Of a DNA stretch of 64,000 bases, positions 45,668 to 58,100 are shown piece by piece. The notes under the pieces are model-generated. The model was not told where the DNA came from and ran no database searches. It saw only the letters and a program-made list of their open reading frames with translations. Source of the stretch: Tremella fuciformis (lineage: Eukaryota > Basidiomycota > Tremellomycetes > Tremellales > Tremellaceae). Each line of letters opens with the position of its first letter. Positions within the stretch are counted from its first letter, which is position 1. Position numbers and translations under genes: made by a program. The stretch is from NCBI GenBank assembly GCA_032768795.1, contig CP136490.1, forward strand, positions 7,130,001-7,194,000, written 5' to 3'.

Positions 45668-47060
45668 TCACTCGGCCTTCTTCTTGAACGCCCAGTTGTG
45701 CCAGATCGGCCAGACCTACGTATCATCAGCTTCTCTAGGTGGCGTGAGGAACATCGCCAAGTGTCTCACCGCATGCACGTCTGGACGCCCGAAGTCCTCT
45801 CGGAAGCCCTTGGCAATTGGGGCGTAGGCTTCCGCAGACAATTGACAACCTTCCGTGATTAACACGCCAAGCACCTCACGGTCAGCGTGAGACCGTCATG
45901 TGCTTGTGGCGCTCTTGGCTCACCTCGGGGAACGTCCTTAAGTCAGGAACGAGCACACGTCTGGATAGCAGTTAGTCGACGACTCGACTTGCATGTGCAA
46001 ACTCACCCTGCTTCCTTCCAAATGGGGTCTGCACGGTCAGACACGTCCCTCCGGTCTTGATTACAGGCTCACCGTCCGACCATGACCAGAACGGCAGAGG
46101 AAAATACTGCTTCACAGCCCCTGTAAGTTCGGAATGCCTCAACAGTGCAGTGGGAATGGTGATGTTGCCTGCCACAGGATCAAGCCCTCGTTTCTTCAGA
46201 GCCCTGGGTTTCAGCTTTCTAGCTTTCCTGCAGCACAAAGGCAGCGCACGTATCGACATGATCAGCAAAGCGGGTGAAGCCGGGGGCCACCGCTTTCTGT
46301 TCGTCGACAGTTAGGTCCTCTCCGGCGCTCAATCTCCCCCCCATCTCCACCAGAATGACGAGACCACCGGGCTTGAGCACGCGTACAATGTCGTTGATCA
46401 GGCTCCTCCAGTCTTGGATCTACGCATGAGCTAGGAGAGATTCCGAGGGCTGCTTAGCTCACCCCGATGATCAGAAGACGGGCATGCACGACGTCAAACG
46501 TGCCATCGGGAAACGGGAGACCTTTGATAGCGTCGTGGATCTCAAAGCGACAGTTGTTTGGGACGCCCACCTTGCGCTGGACGGCGGCAAGGTCGGAGCC
46601 CTAAGCTATCAGCAGCGACTTTGGAGACTTGACACGGGAGGTGCGCACGACCACTTCGGCTTGCGGAAACTCTTGCGCCGTTTCAATGGCCCTGGCTAGT
46701 CAGTCGTGTTGTCGGGCGATCGTCGTCAAATCCCACCAGACTCCATTGCCTTTTCGCGTCAGCCACTTCCTGCCGGACTGCACACGCACCTGTGCCCACA
46801 TCCAGCACCCGCTTGCCAGCCCCGTCCTCGCCTAACACCGCTTTGATGGGCGCTAGGTAGTTGACCCCTCCCTGTCTCACTTTGAAACCCAAGTGCTGGT
46901 CGTCCAGCCTCTTCATCTCTTGCTCATCGGCGGGGAGCTTCCGCCGTCAGCTTTGGAGGTTTCAACACCGACAGCTGACCACATAGTGCTCGTTCTGAGC
47001 CTGATATTTCCTCCCTCCTTCTTCCCGAAAGACCTGAGCGGTGTTGATAGACTCTGGCAT
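45668..47060 (-). CDS. SAM-dependent methyltransferase E of the cluster
   Basis: A short N-terminus (MPESINTAQVFREEGGRKYQ) leads straight into the shared signature AQNEHYV, LPADEQEMKRLDDQHLGFKV and GGVNYLAPIKAVLG. Motif I is VLDVGTG. Further parts are VGVPNNCRFEIHDAIKGLPF, DVVHARLLIIGIQDWRSLIN, RVLKPGGLVILVEMGGR and YFPLPFWSWSDGEP. It ends VWPIWHNWAFKKKAE. It lacks the long tail of its neighbour D although the catalytic parts are very similar, so the tail was probably gained or lost after duplication. It is divergent from POL3, 554 bases between starts. Confidence 0.8.
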
Positions 47061-47163
47061 CTAGGTAGATTCGGTTGGTGGCGAGTGATGAAGGCCTTCG
47101 CACACAGAACCAAGAGCTTTATATCATCCCAAGGTAGGCTGTGCCGACGGGCTACCGAGGACG

Positions 47164-47245
47164 AAGGCGAGATCGACGCGCTGCCCCCCACATCAGCGAG
47201 GAAGAAGGCAAGATCGGCGCGCTACCCCCCACATCAGTGAGGAAG
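47164..47245. repeat. Tandem direct repeat, 41 bases x 2
   Basis: Two adjacent 41-base units (47164-47204 and 47205-47245) differ at only four positions by eye. Each contains GATCGRCGCGCT and CCCCCCACATCAG. They lie in the divergent promoter between methyltransferase E and POL3. Confidence 0.85.
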
Positions 47246-47494
47246 CTGTGGTCTGGCCGCGTTACGCAGCCTGTGTATTTCAGCGCATGACGACTTCATT
47301 ACACCCTTTCTTGGTTGTTTGGTCGTGGGTCTCGGCGATCTGTCAAGTCATTGTCATTAAGCCACGTCGGCTTCTGCAGCAACAGCGAGAGACTCCTGGC
47401 CGGTAGGCCGTGCGCACTGCAGGCCTAAATCCTCCCGGAGGAGCAATGGTCCCTTTAGGCGCCGGCTCCACGTGTCTCCGGTCATCACCGCGGA

Positions 47495-47500
47495 ACGCGT
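47495..47500. promoter_or_regulatory. MCB element (ACGCGT) in the POL3 promoter
   Basis: An ACGCGT lies 114 bases before the POL3 ATG, with a GGCGCGC a few bases later. POL3 genes in other fungi are MBF targets at G1/S, so the site is likely functional (inference). Confidence 0.5.
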
Positions 47501-47613
47501 CCAGGCGCGCATGACTTTTGACATTCGTCCAGCTGAATCATCTCCATTGCACTTATAGCTTCTGGCGAGCATAACGTGTGTGATCGTTGAGCGATCTCCT
47601 CGTTGAGACGAAG

Positions 47614-50600
47614 ATGGTGTCTCCGCAGAGCAAGAAGCGCAAAGTGGAGACAAACGGCCACAACGGCTTGCTCAAGGGCGAGAGCTTCTCATCTGTCCTC
47701 GAACAGCTGGAAGCTGAGGAGGATGCAAGTGGAGGTGAGCATCCCGGCACTCCTTATGAGCGTCTCTGACCTCCAAAGACTCCATTGAGACCTCCTCAGC
47801 ATGGCCGAGGCCGCCCGCTCCGCGTATCAAGCCGCAGGCAGATGCCATAAGCGAGTCCTCCCTGTCCTCGTGCGCTCATCCAATGCTGATCTCGCCAGTC
47901 TTCCAGCAGATTGAGATCGAGGAGTCCTCAGAACCACGGCATGGTCCTACGCTGCGACTTTTTGGAGTCACGCAAGAGGGACATTCGGTGCTGGCACATA
48001 TACACTCCTTTCGACCATACTTCTACATCGCCGCTCCTCCAGGGTTCCTGAATAAGGACTTGGAACCGCTCAAGGACTTCATCAACGTTGGTCCACAACA
48101 AGGCATAGATCGAAGCTGATCATCAGGCGAGCGTCACCTCGCAGGGTCCCGCTGTAGTGTCGTGTATCATCCAGAACAGGAGGTCGCTTTGGGGATATCG
48201 AGGAGACGAGCAGGTGCCGTTCATCAAGATCACCTGCACAGATCCGAAGAACTTGCCGAAGGTGAAGGGTGGGGTCTTCAGACCATTCAAGCTTGCTCAG
48301 CTGACATGCACAGGTGCCTTCGAGCGTGGTCAGATCGACTTCAACGGACTCTTCCCGCCTGAAATCATGACTTATGAGAGCAATATTGCATATACCCTTC
48401 GTTTCATGATAGACACTAAGGTCAGCTCTAGGATCCGGGACCATGGCTCGAGCTGACATGCAGGTCGTTGGTATGAACTGGGTCGAGCTACCGGCCGGGC
48501 AGTACGAGCTGCTGGAGGGTGGCGAGAAACGGTCAACGTGCCAGATCGAGATCATGGCAGAGTGGGTGGCGGGACTATTGCTCGAAAGGCATACCTGACG
48601 ACTAGTTACCGCGGACTTATCTCGCACGCCCCTGAAGGTGATTGGTTGAAGATCGCTCCTTTACGGATCATGAGCTTCGATATCGAGTGTGCTGGACGGA
48701 AAGGCATCTTCCCCGAAGCCCATATCGATCCGGTCATTCAGATTGCTGCGATGGTCACTCGGCAAGGTGAGTGAGGCTGGACACTCGTAGACAACGCTGA
48801 CTTCAAGGCGAGAGCAAACCATTCATCCGAAATGTCTTCACCCTCAACACATGTGCCCACATCGTCGGGTCCCAAGTGCTGGAATTCAGAGATGAAAGGC
48901 AACTTTTGACCGAGTGGCGGAAATTTGTGCAGGAGGCAGATCCGGACATGATGATCGGCTACAATATTGCCAACTTCGATTTGCCATACTTGCTCGACAG
49001 AGCAAAGGCTCTGAAGGTCACCGACTTTCCGTTCCTTGGTCGATTGCGAGGCGAGTGACACCCTCAGCGACTGTATCGTGCTGACTATGGCAGGGGTCAA
49101 GACCGAAGTGAAGGATACCCACTTCTCCTCAAAAGCCTACGGTCAACGAGATTCCAAAGCTGTAAACATGGAAGGCCGCTTGCAGCTCGATATGCTGCAG
49201 GTGATGCAACGAGACTACAAGCTCCGAAGCTACACCCTGAATGCGGTCTGCGCTCAATTCTTGGGCGAGCAGAAGGAGGACGTGCATCATTCAATCATTA
49301 CAGAGTTGCAGAACGGTACTGCGGATTCGCGCCGACGATTAGCAGTATACTGTCTGAAGGTCAGCTGAGGTCATGCTGATTCCTGATTCCTTGAGCTGAC
49401 GAATAGGATGCTTATCTTCCACAACGCCTTCTCGACAAGCTCATGTCCTTCGTCAACTATACCGAGATGGCAAGAGTTACGGGCGTGCCCTTCAACTACC
49501 TTCTGTCCCGTGGTCAACAGATCAAGGTCATCTCACAGCTCTTCCGCGCTGCTGGAGAATCAGGCTACATCATTCCAGCGATGAAAAGTGAAGGCTCAGA
49601 TGAGCAATATGAAGGAGCCACCGTCATTGAACCCACGAAGGGCTTCTACGACGTGCCTATCGCCACTCTCGATTTCGCATCCCTGTATCCCTCAATCATG
49701 ATGGCGCACAACCTCTGCTACACGACTCTTCTTGACAAGAACACCATCGAACGTCTTAACCTAGTAGAGGGGGAAGATTATGTCCACACTCCAAACAATG
49801 GTCAGTCATCCGGCCGGCTCAGAACGATGCTCAGATATCAGATTACTTCGCAACAAGCAAACGGCGGAAAGGTCTGTTACCCACCGTATTGCAAAATCTC
49901 ATTGGGGCTCGAAAACGTGCAAAGGCGGATCTCAAAGTCGAGAAAGACCCATTCAGGCGAGCAGTGCTGGATGGTCGTCAACTGGCTTTAAAGGTCGGTT
50001 GTGACTGCCTCGCTCCGTGAAGGACCCTGACATCAAGATCTCTGCCAACTCAGTTTACGGCTTCACCGGAGCGACAGTAGGCAAGTTGCCTTGTCTGGCC
50101 ATCTCGTCATCCGTCACTGCATTCGGTCGTCAGATGATCGAGTTCACCAAACAAGAGGTCGAGGCGGAATACTGCATGAAGAATGGCTATGATCATGACG
50201 CCAAGGTCATATATGGAGACACGGATTCGGTCATGGTGCGATTCGGGGTTCCAGACTTGGCAACAGCCATGCGATTGGGAGCCGAGGCGGCGGATCTAGT
50301 GTCAGCCAAATTCATCAAGCCGATCAAGTTGGAGTTCGAGAAGGTATACTTCCCGTACCTACTCATCAGCAAAAAGCGGTACGCTGGATTGTACTGGACA
50401 AAGCCTGAAAAGTACGACAAGATGGACACGAAGGGTATTGAGGTCAGCTACCTCCCTGGTGGTATCGGAAGCAAGCTGACCTGAAGACTGTGCGTCGAGA
50501 TAACTGCCGGCTGGTGTCGACTGTCATCGAGACTTGCTTGTTCAAGATGCTTATCGACCGGGATGTCAAGGGAGCCGAGGAGTGAGAAATTCCGCCCATA

Positions 50601-51488
50601 TCCTGCGCCGAGGCTGATAGCAGCTATGTGAAGTCGACCATTGCCGATTTGTTGCAGAACAAGATTGACATGTCGCAACTAGTCATCACAAAGGCTTTGG
50701 CCAAAGCAGGTCAGTTGCTCAGTACGGACCCCTGGATTCAAGCTGAGGACCAGATTACGCGGCAAAGCAGGCTCACGTTGAATTGGCGGAGAGGATGAGA
50801 AAGCGGGACGCCGGCTCCGCTCCTGCTCTTGGAGATCGTGTTGCCTATGTGATCATCAAAGGCATCAAAGGCGCCGCTGCATACGAGAAATCCGAAGATC
50901 CACTTTATGTGCTCGAGCACAACGTGCCGATTGACACGCGGTATTACTTGGAGAATCAGCTGTCAAAACCGCTCATGCGAATCTTCGAGCCAATCCTGGG
51001 AGAGAAGGCCAATACCCTTCGTCAGCTACTCCGAAGCTCAAAGACGACTGCTGACAATACAGTGTCTGGAGAGCATACTCGTACTATCCAGATTGCCACT
51101 CCGACTGTTGGAGGTCTGATGAAGTTTGCCGTAAAAACGGTGACCTGTCTTGGCTGCAAGACTCCCTTGCGCAGCAATAAAGGTGTGTAGACGAGCTGGT
51201 GCACTTTGTACGTGGGGGTCGCTAATCCAACCAGAGTTTGCCGTCTGCGTCAATTGCCGTCCAAAGCTATCCGAGTTGTATGCCAAGCAAGTCGCGCAGA
51301 CCTCAGCGCTGCAGATCGACTTTGCACGTCTTTGGACCCAATGTCAGCGCTGCCAAGGGTCCCTGCACCAAGACGTCATCTGCACCTCTGCAGATTGTCC
51401 CATTTATTACCGCCGCACGGCTCGGCAAAAGGAGGTAGCGGCCAGCGTGGCCCAACTAGACCGGTTCGAGAAGGAGCAGACATGGTGA
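47614..51488 (+). CDS. POL3: DNA polymerase delta catalytic subunit
   Basis: This is the main lagging-strand replicative polymerase with proofreading 3'-5' exonuclease. The start [12 protein letters not shown] carries a nuclear localisation signal. Exonuclease motifs are [15 protein letters not shown] (Exo I), [15 protein letters not shown] (Exo II) and YCLKDAYLP formed across an intron (Exo III). Polymerase motifs are [20 protein letters not shown] (A), [13 protein letters not shown] (B, after an intron ending CATCAAG) and [14 protein letters not shown] (C). [19 protein letters not shown] precedes motif B. The C-terminus has two cysteine clusters, [12 protein letters not shown] (CysA) and [14 protein letters not shown] (CysB, iron-sulphur type). 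All catalytic Asp residues are present. About 15 short introns are needed. No intein is seen at the usual polymerase insertion sites. Confidence 0.97.
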
Positions 51489-51615
51489 GGGGTACGGGCG
51501 ATACATGTCGCATTGGAAATTTCACTCAGAGTCTTGCAATTACATTCCCTGTTGTCATAGATCTACTCTTTCTACCACATGTACCACACTTCTTGATGCA
51601 CATGTCCACATCGTC

Positions 51616-53764
51616 TCACGCGCTCACAAGCTGCGACCCCGCTCCTGGTCCTTTTGCCCCCGTACCGATCTTGGAGCTGCGTGTACCGAACTGCATCGCC
51701 CGCTTTACGCGACTGCTAGCGCGCTCGAGTCCGATCTGCCTAGCTGCCAGGCGCAACAACATCTTGTCGCCGCTGCCTGGCCCGAACCACTGTGTGTCTG
51801 CGCGTCCTCCTGCTGCCGCAGGGGTGAAGTTGCACTTTTCCCAAATGGGCAGCGAGGAGAGGTACCCCACGAACCCTAGGTCTAGGTAAGGGTACCGGGC
51901 GTCCCGCGCGTGAGACGAAATGATCCGGTCGTCCCGCGATAGATTACGTTCTGGCAGGCGATCAATGTCGAGCTGGATCTATATTATCAGAGATGGGTCA
52001 AGTTTGCGATTGACACGGAGAATGGATGTACCTCGTTGATCAGGCCCTGCCATCCCCCTATCTCGTATGCTCGTCGATGTCTCGAGTACCCGCCCAGCTG
52101 TCTCCTTCTCAGCGAATGCCATCTGTTAAGATAAATATGAAACGCACTCGTCTGCTCCAAGACCGGAGAGGTATACTTTTGCTTGGACAGTGTACTCTTG
52201 GTTCCCGGACAGAGTCTCGAGTTGGCCAATACCGCGCGAAGCAAAGTACAGTGGGAAAGCGAGTGACTGCGCGTGAGCTGAGGAGCTATTGGGCTGCATT
52301 GTAGCTCACCAAATCCATCTCGGTCGCAGAGGGGTACATGAGATCCAGGATTGCCTGTCGATGTGACTGTGAGACCTGTATGTCAGCTCAAAGCCCCGAT
52401 ATGTATGGTTGAAGCTAACCTCGTAGGATACGTTGACCGCTACGAATCGCCATTCTCGTGGACATGTCTTTCGCAGTTCGTCCAGAGCGTCCAGGCCTGA
52501 CATACGATCGGGAACGAGCCAGTCTGCCTCGGTTGCTGCTGCGTGACCAGATATGTTCGTCTTTCGGGCAGGCCGTGACTCTGTTGCGGATGGTGGCCGT
52601 TCGAAGGCGACGTTGATGAGTTCGACGGGCTCTTCTAGTGGCAGGACACGGTGCAGAAGTCCAGCAAGAAGAGTGCAGTCGACACCGCCAGAGAAAAGGA
52701 TGGCTACTCGTGCGACACTGCGGATCAGCTGACTCCAGATCCAGGAGAATTCAGCTTACCCAGTCGACCGTGACGGGATGTTGTCGACCCTTCTATGGAC
52801 CGACCTGGTCAACTGCGCGATAAAGTTGTGTACAGTCTCGTCGCCGAGACGCGAAGGGGCAAGATCTGGCAGAGACTGGTTGACGGGAGCTACTGTCGTC
52901 TTCCGGTCAGCTCGGTGGCAGGGGATGCAACGGAGCTTACGAATTTTGTTAGTGAAAACGGAAGACGAGTGTGCATCCGGAAAGCACGGCTCAAGTCAAG
53001 AAACTGACTGTCAGTGCTGTCCTCCTAAGGTAGCGTGGCAATGACATTTGGCGCTTCGGGCGATGATGCACTTCTCAGAAGCATCAAGTCGATTACGCCG
53101 CCCTCGCCTCCGTTCAGAGCCCGCATGGCGAAGCCTTCCGCTCGTGCAGATGAGCTTCGGGTCGAGGAGAGGATGAGGCGATCAGAGTACGCGCCCCGAG
53201 ATGAATCCAGCTCATACAAGAGGAGGGATCGTCTCGAGAGAGGGTCGAGCTGAAAGTAGAGCTTGAGCTGTATGACCTTATCATCAGCGTCTGACGCTCA
53301 AACGAAATTCTACCGACGTCGAGGTAGATGAAGGCATATCTGGCGCATCAGCTATGGTCACTTTTGACGGAGCTGACAATGACTGACGGCCCCTCTACGT
53401 CTGACAGCACCGACCAGGGCTCCTGCCCATCCTCAAGGCTCTCGAATATCCTCCTCGTGTCATTCTCTCCTTGCTTCAGATCCATGCCAGTGAAGACCTG
53501 CCCATTCCATCCGAGCACCCCTCGGCACCCCACAAGAGGCTGCACGGTGACGCCAGTACCTCGGAGACCCAACACACTGGCCGCTAAGACCAGCTCTACT
53601 CTTGAGCCATCATCTGTGGTGATGACCTGCCGAAAGGTCTCGCATGAATCTGGTCCTCTGTGGGCGTTCGAGGCTCTCAACGAATCGAGCAGAGGGTCGG
53701 GTGGCGGATCGCTGTCGTCGGCCTCTTTGGAGAGGAGACGCACCGAGAATGTGAGCCCGCACAT
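51616..53764 (-). CDS. Asparagine-synthetase-domain protein, ASNSD1-like
   Basis: The protein starts MCGLTFSV; Cys2 is the nucleophile of class II glutamine amidotransferases. The N-terminal domain has NAHRGPDSCETF and GVLGWNGQVFTG. The C-terminal synthetase-like domain has the ATP-binding loop VAILFSGGVDCTLLAGLLHR and the late block GYLSSLPIWEKCNF, GDKMLLRLAARQIGLERASS and KRAMQFGTRSSKI. This short late block is the hallmark of ASNSD1 rather than of true asparagine synthetase. Several short introns separate the exons. Reaction and role of ASNSD1-type proteins are not settled. It converges with POL3, 127 bases apart. Confidence 0.85.
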
Positions 53765-55111
53765 CGAGAAGAGGCGATAGGCATGCTGCTAGCTGCTCAT
53801 GCTTCAATTGCTACCAGCAAGAACAAGAGAGCAAAGCGAAATTACGGTCGGAGGTGGACCAAGCGAGTGGAGGTTGTCCGGGCTTTGTCGGCGTTACGCA
53901 CACCTTTTACGCTGCCTATAAGCACCGTGACGCTATGCATGCTGAAGTGGTCCATGACCTATGAGCTAGCTAGATGCGGTCGACGATGTTGACCGAACGA
54001 TTAAGATGAAACATTGCACGTCCCATGGCGGACATGGTCGGACAGCACAGACATTGAGCAGGCCGTTTTGTCGAGCCAAGGCTGTGGAAAGCCATACCCT
54101 CCAAAAAGGTTACGGCTATAGCGGTGACACTGCCTATGCCCTGCCCGACAGGCTTTATGAGCTCTACGCGTCGAGCAATGTTACCTTTGTTACACCCTCT
54201 ACGTCATGGCGATCGTTGACGCGTGTTTGTCTCTCGTTAGTGAAAAACTATCGGTGTCTCGGCGTGCCAAACATCCAAACACACACGCAAACACACAAAG
54301 AGCCGAGCCGCGTGCTCCGCCTCTTCTTCCTCTGTGAACCCTCAATAGTCAATTAGATCCACCTCGACTCCCTCACACGCCACCATCTTTCACTCCAAAA
54401 ACTAAGAGAAACGACGCGTCCCTTGGCTGTGGGCTTTCCAGAGAAAAATCATTCCCGATCGGGAAATTTCCTTTACCCTGTGATGGATGCCGGCAGCTGA
54501 AGGAGAGGCGAAAGAGCACGAGGCAGATCAGTCGCGTCGAGGCCTGCACCAAAATCACTTTCACACCATCTTTCGGTAGCCTGTGAATCATCTCGCTTTG
54601 CATGTCTCCTTTTGTCTCGACTGCCACCTTACTACACACCCGCCCTCGAGCAACGACCGAGTTCACGACGACCAAGCAGCTCTGGCGTCACCACCTCTCA
54701 TCGGGTCAGTGGAGCGAGGTGACACTGCCCATCCGACGGGACTCGCTGACGGGAGAAGGAGAGAACGCGTCTTTCCTCGGTCCGTTACGACCCTACCGCC
54801 TTACATCCCGTCCCCGCGGCCCCCATTCGCTAGTCTCTTTTTGCGACCCCACGCACTGCACTGCTACGAGTAGAGCACTTCTTTTGCTTCTATCCTCTTT
54901 GTCTTCGTCTCGAGGTTTTCATAACGCTGCCCGCCGGATCGGGAACGCTCAGCTTGACGCTTGAAAAAGGCGACACGACTATCACGAGCGACGGACACGA
55001 GGAGGATCGAGCGCAGAAGTAAAGGACACGCACGTCGCAGGTCGCGGGCACGGCTGTGATCAGGGATGAAGGCGACCGAGTGCGTGTCGTTGCTTCTCGT
55101 CGCAGGGAGAC
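53765..55111. promoter_or_regulatory. 1.3-kb region upstream of the forkhead gene with four MCB sites
   Basis: Four palindromic ACGCGT sites lie at 54166-54171, 54219-54224, 54414-54419 and 54766-54771, that is, within 606 bases. By chance a 1.3-kb stretch would hold about 0.3. Short open frames occur but none is conserved. The region probably combines the promoters of the ASNSD1-like and forkhead genes and a long forkhead leader, maybe with a 5' exon. Confidence 0.6.
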
Positions 55112-58100
55112 GTGAACGGCGGACTGACGTCCAGATCAAGATCCGTAACGAACTCACCTACACCCGACGCAGGTTTTCAGGTCTTCAGCCCAGACATGCA
55201 GGTGGAAGCCGCCTTCTCACACTACGGAGGAGAACACACGCATGAGATGGCAAAGGGAAGGATGGCACTGCCAATGCCAGGACAGCACGTCAACGTGGTC
55301 ACCATCGGCGAGCCGTCCAGTCGACCCTTGTCAGCAGTCACCATGACCTCCTCATCGCATACCGCGGACGAGGAAGAGGAGGGAGACTTTGTCATCGACT
55401 ATTCCGAGTCTTACCAAGGCCAGACCTTTCCTGACGCTAACATCGACCCGAACAGCTCCCAGTGGGCTATACAGGAACAAATCGATTCTTCACATGCGAT
55501 TTCGCAGGAGAATCATCGTCGTGGGGTCCCGCCTGGTGCCAGACCCCCGTTACTCCATAGTCAGAGTTTGCAGATAGCACCGCAACGACCGCAGCCTGTG
55601 CGGTATGGTTCCTTTCCAGGTCCAGCCCGATCGGCCAGTCCCCACTTGATCGCAGGCGACGTCTTTGCCGCACCAGGTCTGACGGGATCGCCTGTCCGGC
55701 GCAGCCAAAGTGCCTTCGGCATGCAGCCTCCACCTCCTACTATGAATGGCGCAAACGGCGGTGCGCATATGAGACAGACCCATGAGGCAGGTTTCACCCA
55801 GAGCCAGGCTCACGACCTCGTAAGTTCTGTCTCATCCCCTGAAACAACGTCAGAGGTGGTGTTGATATTATATCAGTTTTACAATCCGGGCCGCCACGCA
55901 TCCATCAACAATCTTCCCCAACAGCCGGTGGCGGGTCACCAGTCTCAGCTTGGTCACATCGGTCAGCAAGCCCAAGGCATATCTCCCATGCGCGCACTTG
56001 GTCCGCCCCCTCAACAGTCGATGCGATTCTCTCCTGATCGGCCCGATGGAGATCTTATGATTACACCTGACCAAAAGACTGGCTATCACACGGCAGTGCA
56101 TTCGTCGGCAACATCATCCACTGCCACCTCAGCGTCATCTGTACAGTCATCGGGCTTTAGCTCGGCCAGCTCGTACGACCCCAACCCGAATCGTCGCAAG
56201 CGAGTCGAGCTAAGTGAGGACGAGACAGATTCACCCACTCGCCCACCTGCAGCCCTAACAGCGAAGAGACTGGACTTGCGTCCGAATGCTGTGGCAGGAC
56301 CTTCGACACACCGATCACACATCGCGCCTCACCCTCAGGCAAACGCGTCCTTGCGACCGCAAAGACCTATGGCTAAGCCACCCATGCCGCCTCCAGCGTC
56401 TATTCGTGCCGCCCCAAAGCCCATGCAGTGTGCCGAGGATCCGGGCGTCGAGGGCGTTCCACCTGGCGAGCGTTCAATGGAACGACCTGGGCCGTCGTTT
56501 GCGTGCATCATCGGACAGGCCATCCTCAAATCTGCAGCCGGAGGTCTGTCCCTGGAGCACATCTACCGGTATGTGGAAACGGCCTATCCCTTTTTCAAGT
56601 CAGGAGACGGCGCCTGGCGCAACTCAGTCCGGCATAACCTGTCCATTCACAAGATGTTCAAGACGATTGCCCGGACAGAGCGACATCCGGCAGGCAAAGG
56701 AGGCATCTGGGTCATCGAGGAAACCGAGAAATGCCACTGGCCGGCTGAAGACAAGTTTATCAAGAATTTCCCGCCGACACATGCTCATCACGCCACATGC
56801 TTACAAACGCTTCATGAGCAGCGAAAAGAGGCGGACGCAATTGCCAAAGCCAAGGCTGACGGTGTCGAATATGTCCCAAAGAAGGGCAAGAAGGGCCGCA
56901 AACTCGGCCATGGCGGCAGCAGTAGTGCCATCAAGGACGAGGATGGGGGCATGGAGATGATGCGCAGCTCGTCAGCAATGAGCGAGACGCATCATCTGCA
57001 GCTCCAACGGCCACTTCCGACTTACCCGCCTATGGGACAGCCGCACTTCTACCACATCCCGCCGGGACCACGGGCGATGCACCCACCTCCGCATGCCCAC
57101 TACATGGAGCACCCTGCAAATGCGTACCACATGATGCCGCAGGATATGGATGACGAGGGCGAGTTCTTGCCTGAGCTGGAGCATCAGGTGTTCGTCGAAA
57201 GGTCCATGCCCCCGCCTCCGCTCGTCATGTCTCGGGATGATGCTCTGGCCCGCAATGGCATGCTGAACCCGTCGCGCTTGGAGAAGACGCTTTCCTCCTC
57301 GTCGATCTCGTCTCACTCTGTGGGCGAGAAGCGCCCAGCACCGATCGAGGACGACTTCTTCGGTTCGGGCGCGTCGGCATCGAAAAAGGTCCGCATGGCA
57401 GTATCGGATCCTCGCGAGCCTGTCGTAGTGCAAATGCCTATTCCGCAAGAGCCGGTGCCGTCAGACGAGGTCGATGACGAGTTTGTGACGCCCGAGCGAG
57501 AGAAGCATGCGACAAAGGCCCACTTCCCCTCGTCGGCGTTCAAGACGCCCGCACTGGTGAACACCTCGTCCTCGCCAGGTTCATCGCCCATGCCCCCTAC
57601 CATCACGCGCAACCCGCACCTGCCCTCATCGCTCTCGAGCGGGTGGTCGGCCGACGACATCGTGACGATCGCCAACGGCGGCGACGCCAAGCCCATGCTC
57701 GAATCGGCCTTCGACCTCAAGCCCACGCCGTTCGCAGCGGCTACCGCAGCGGACAAGAAGAAGCGCCTGGGCATGATGATGGAAGACGACTACCCGTCTG
57801 CTCACGCGCATACCGTCTTCCCGAAAACCCCCGTCTCGCGCTCTTCGGCGGGCGTGCACGTCGGTGTGGGCGCCGGCGCCGGCGGCTCAGGCATCACCCC
57901 CGGCCGGGCACTCAAGAGTCCCCGCCAGTTCGCCACGCCCATGTATGTCCGCTCGCCGGCCCGAGAGCCAGGCAGCATATCGGCCATGATGTCCACTCCG
58001 CTGTGGGAGATCGGCGGGTGTCTCCAGCGCCTAGGGGACGGCGGCGGCAGCCCCACCACCATCAAGAGCGTCGGTGTGGGCGCCCGCAGTCCCGGCTTGA

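Noticed and set aside
47614..51488. Intein in POL3
   Set aside because: The region around motifs A, B and C is continuous apart from short GT..AG introns; no splicing-domain blocks are present.
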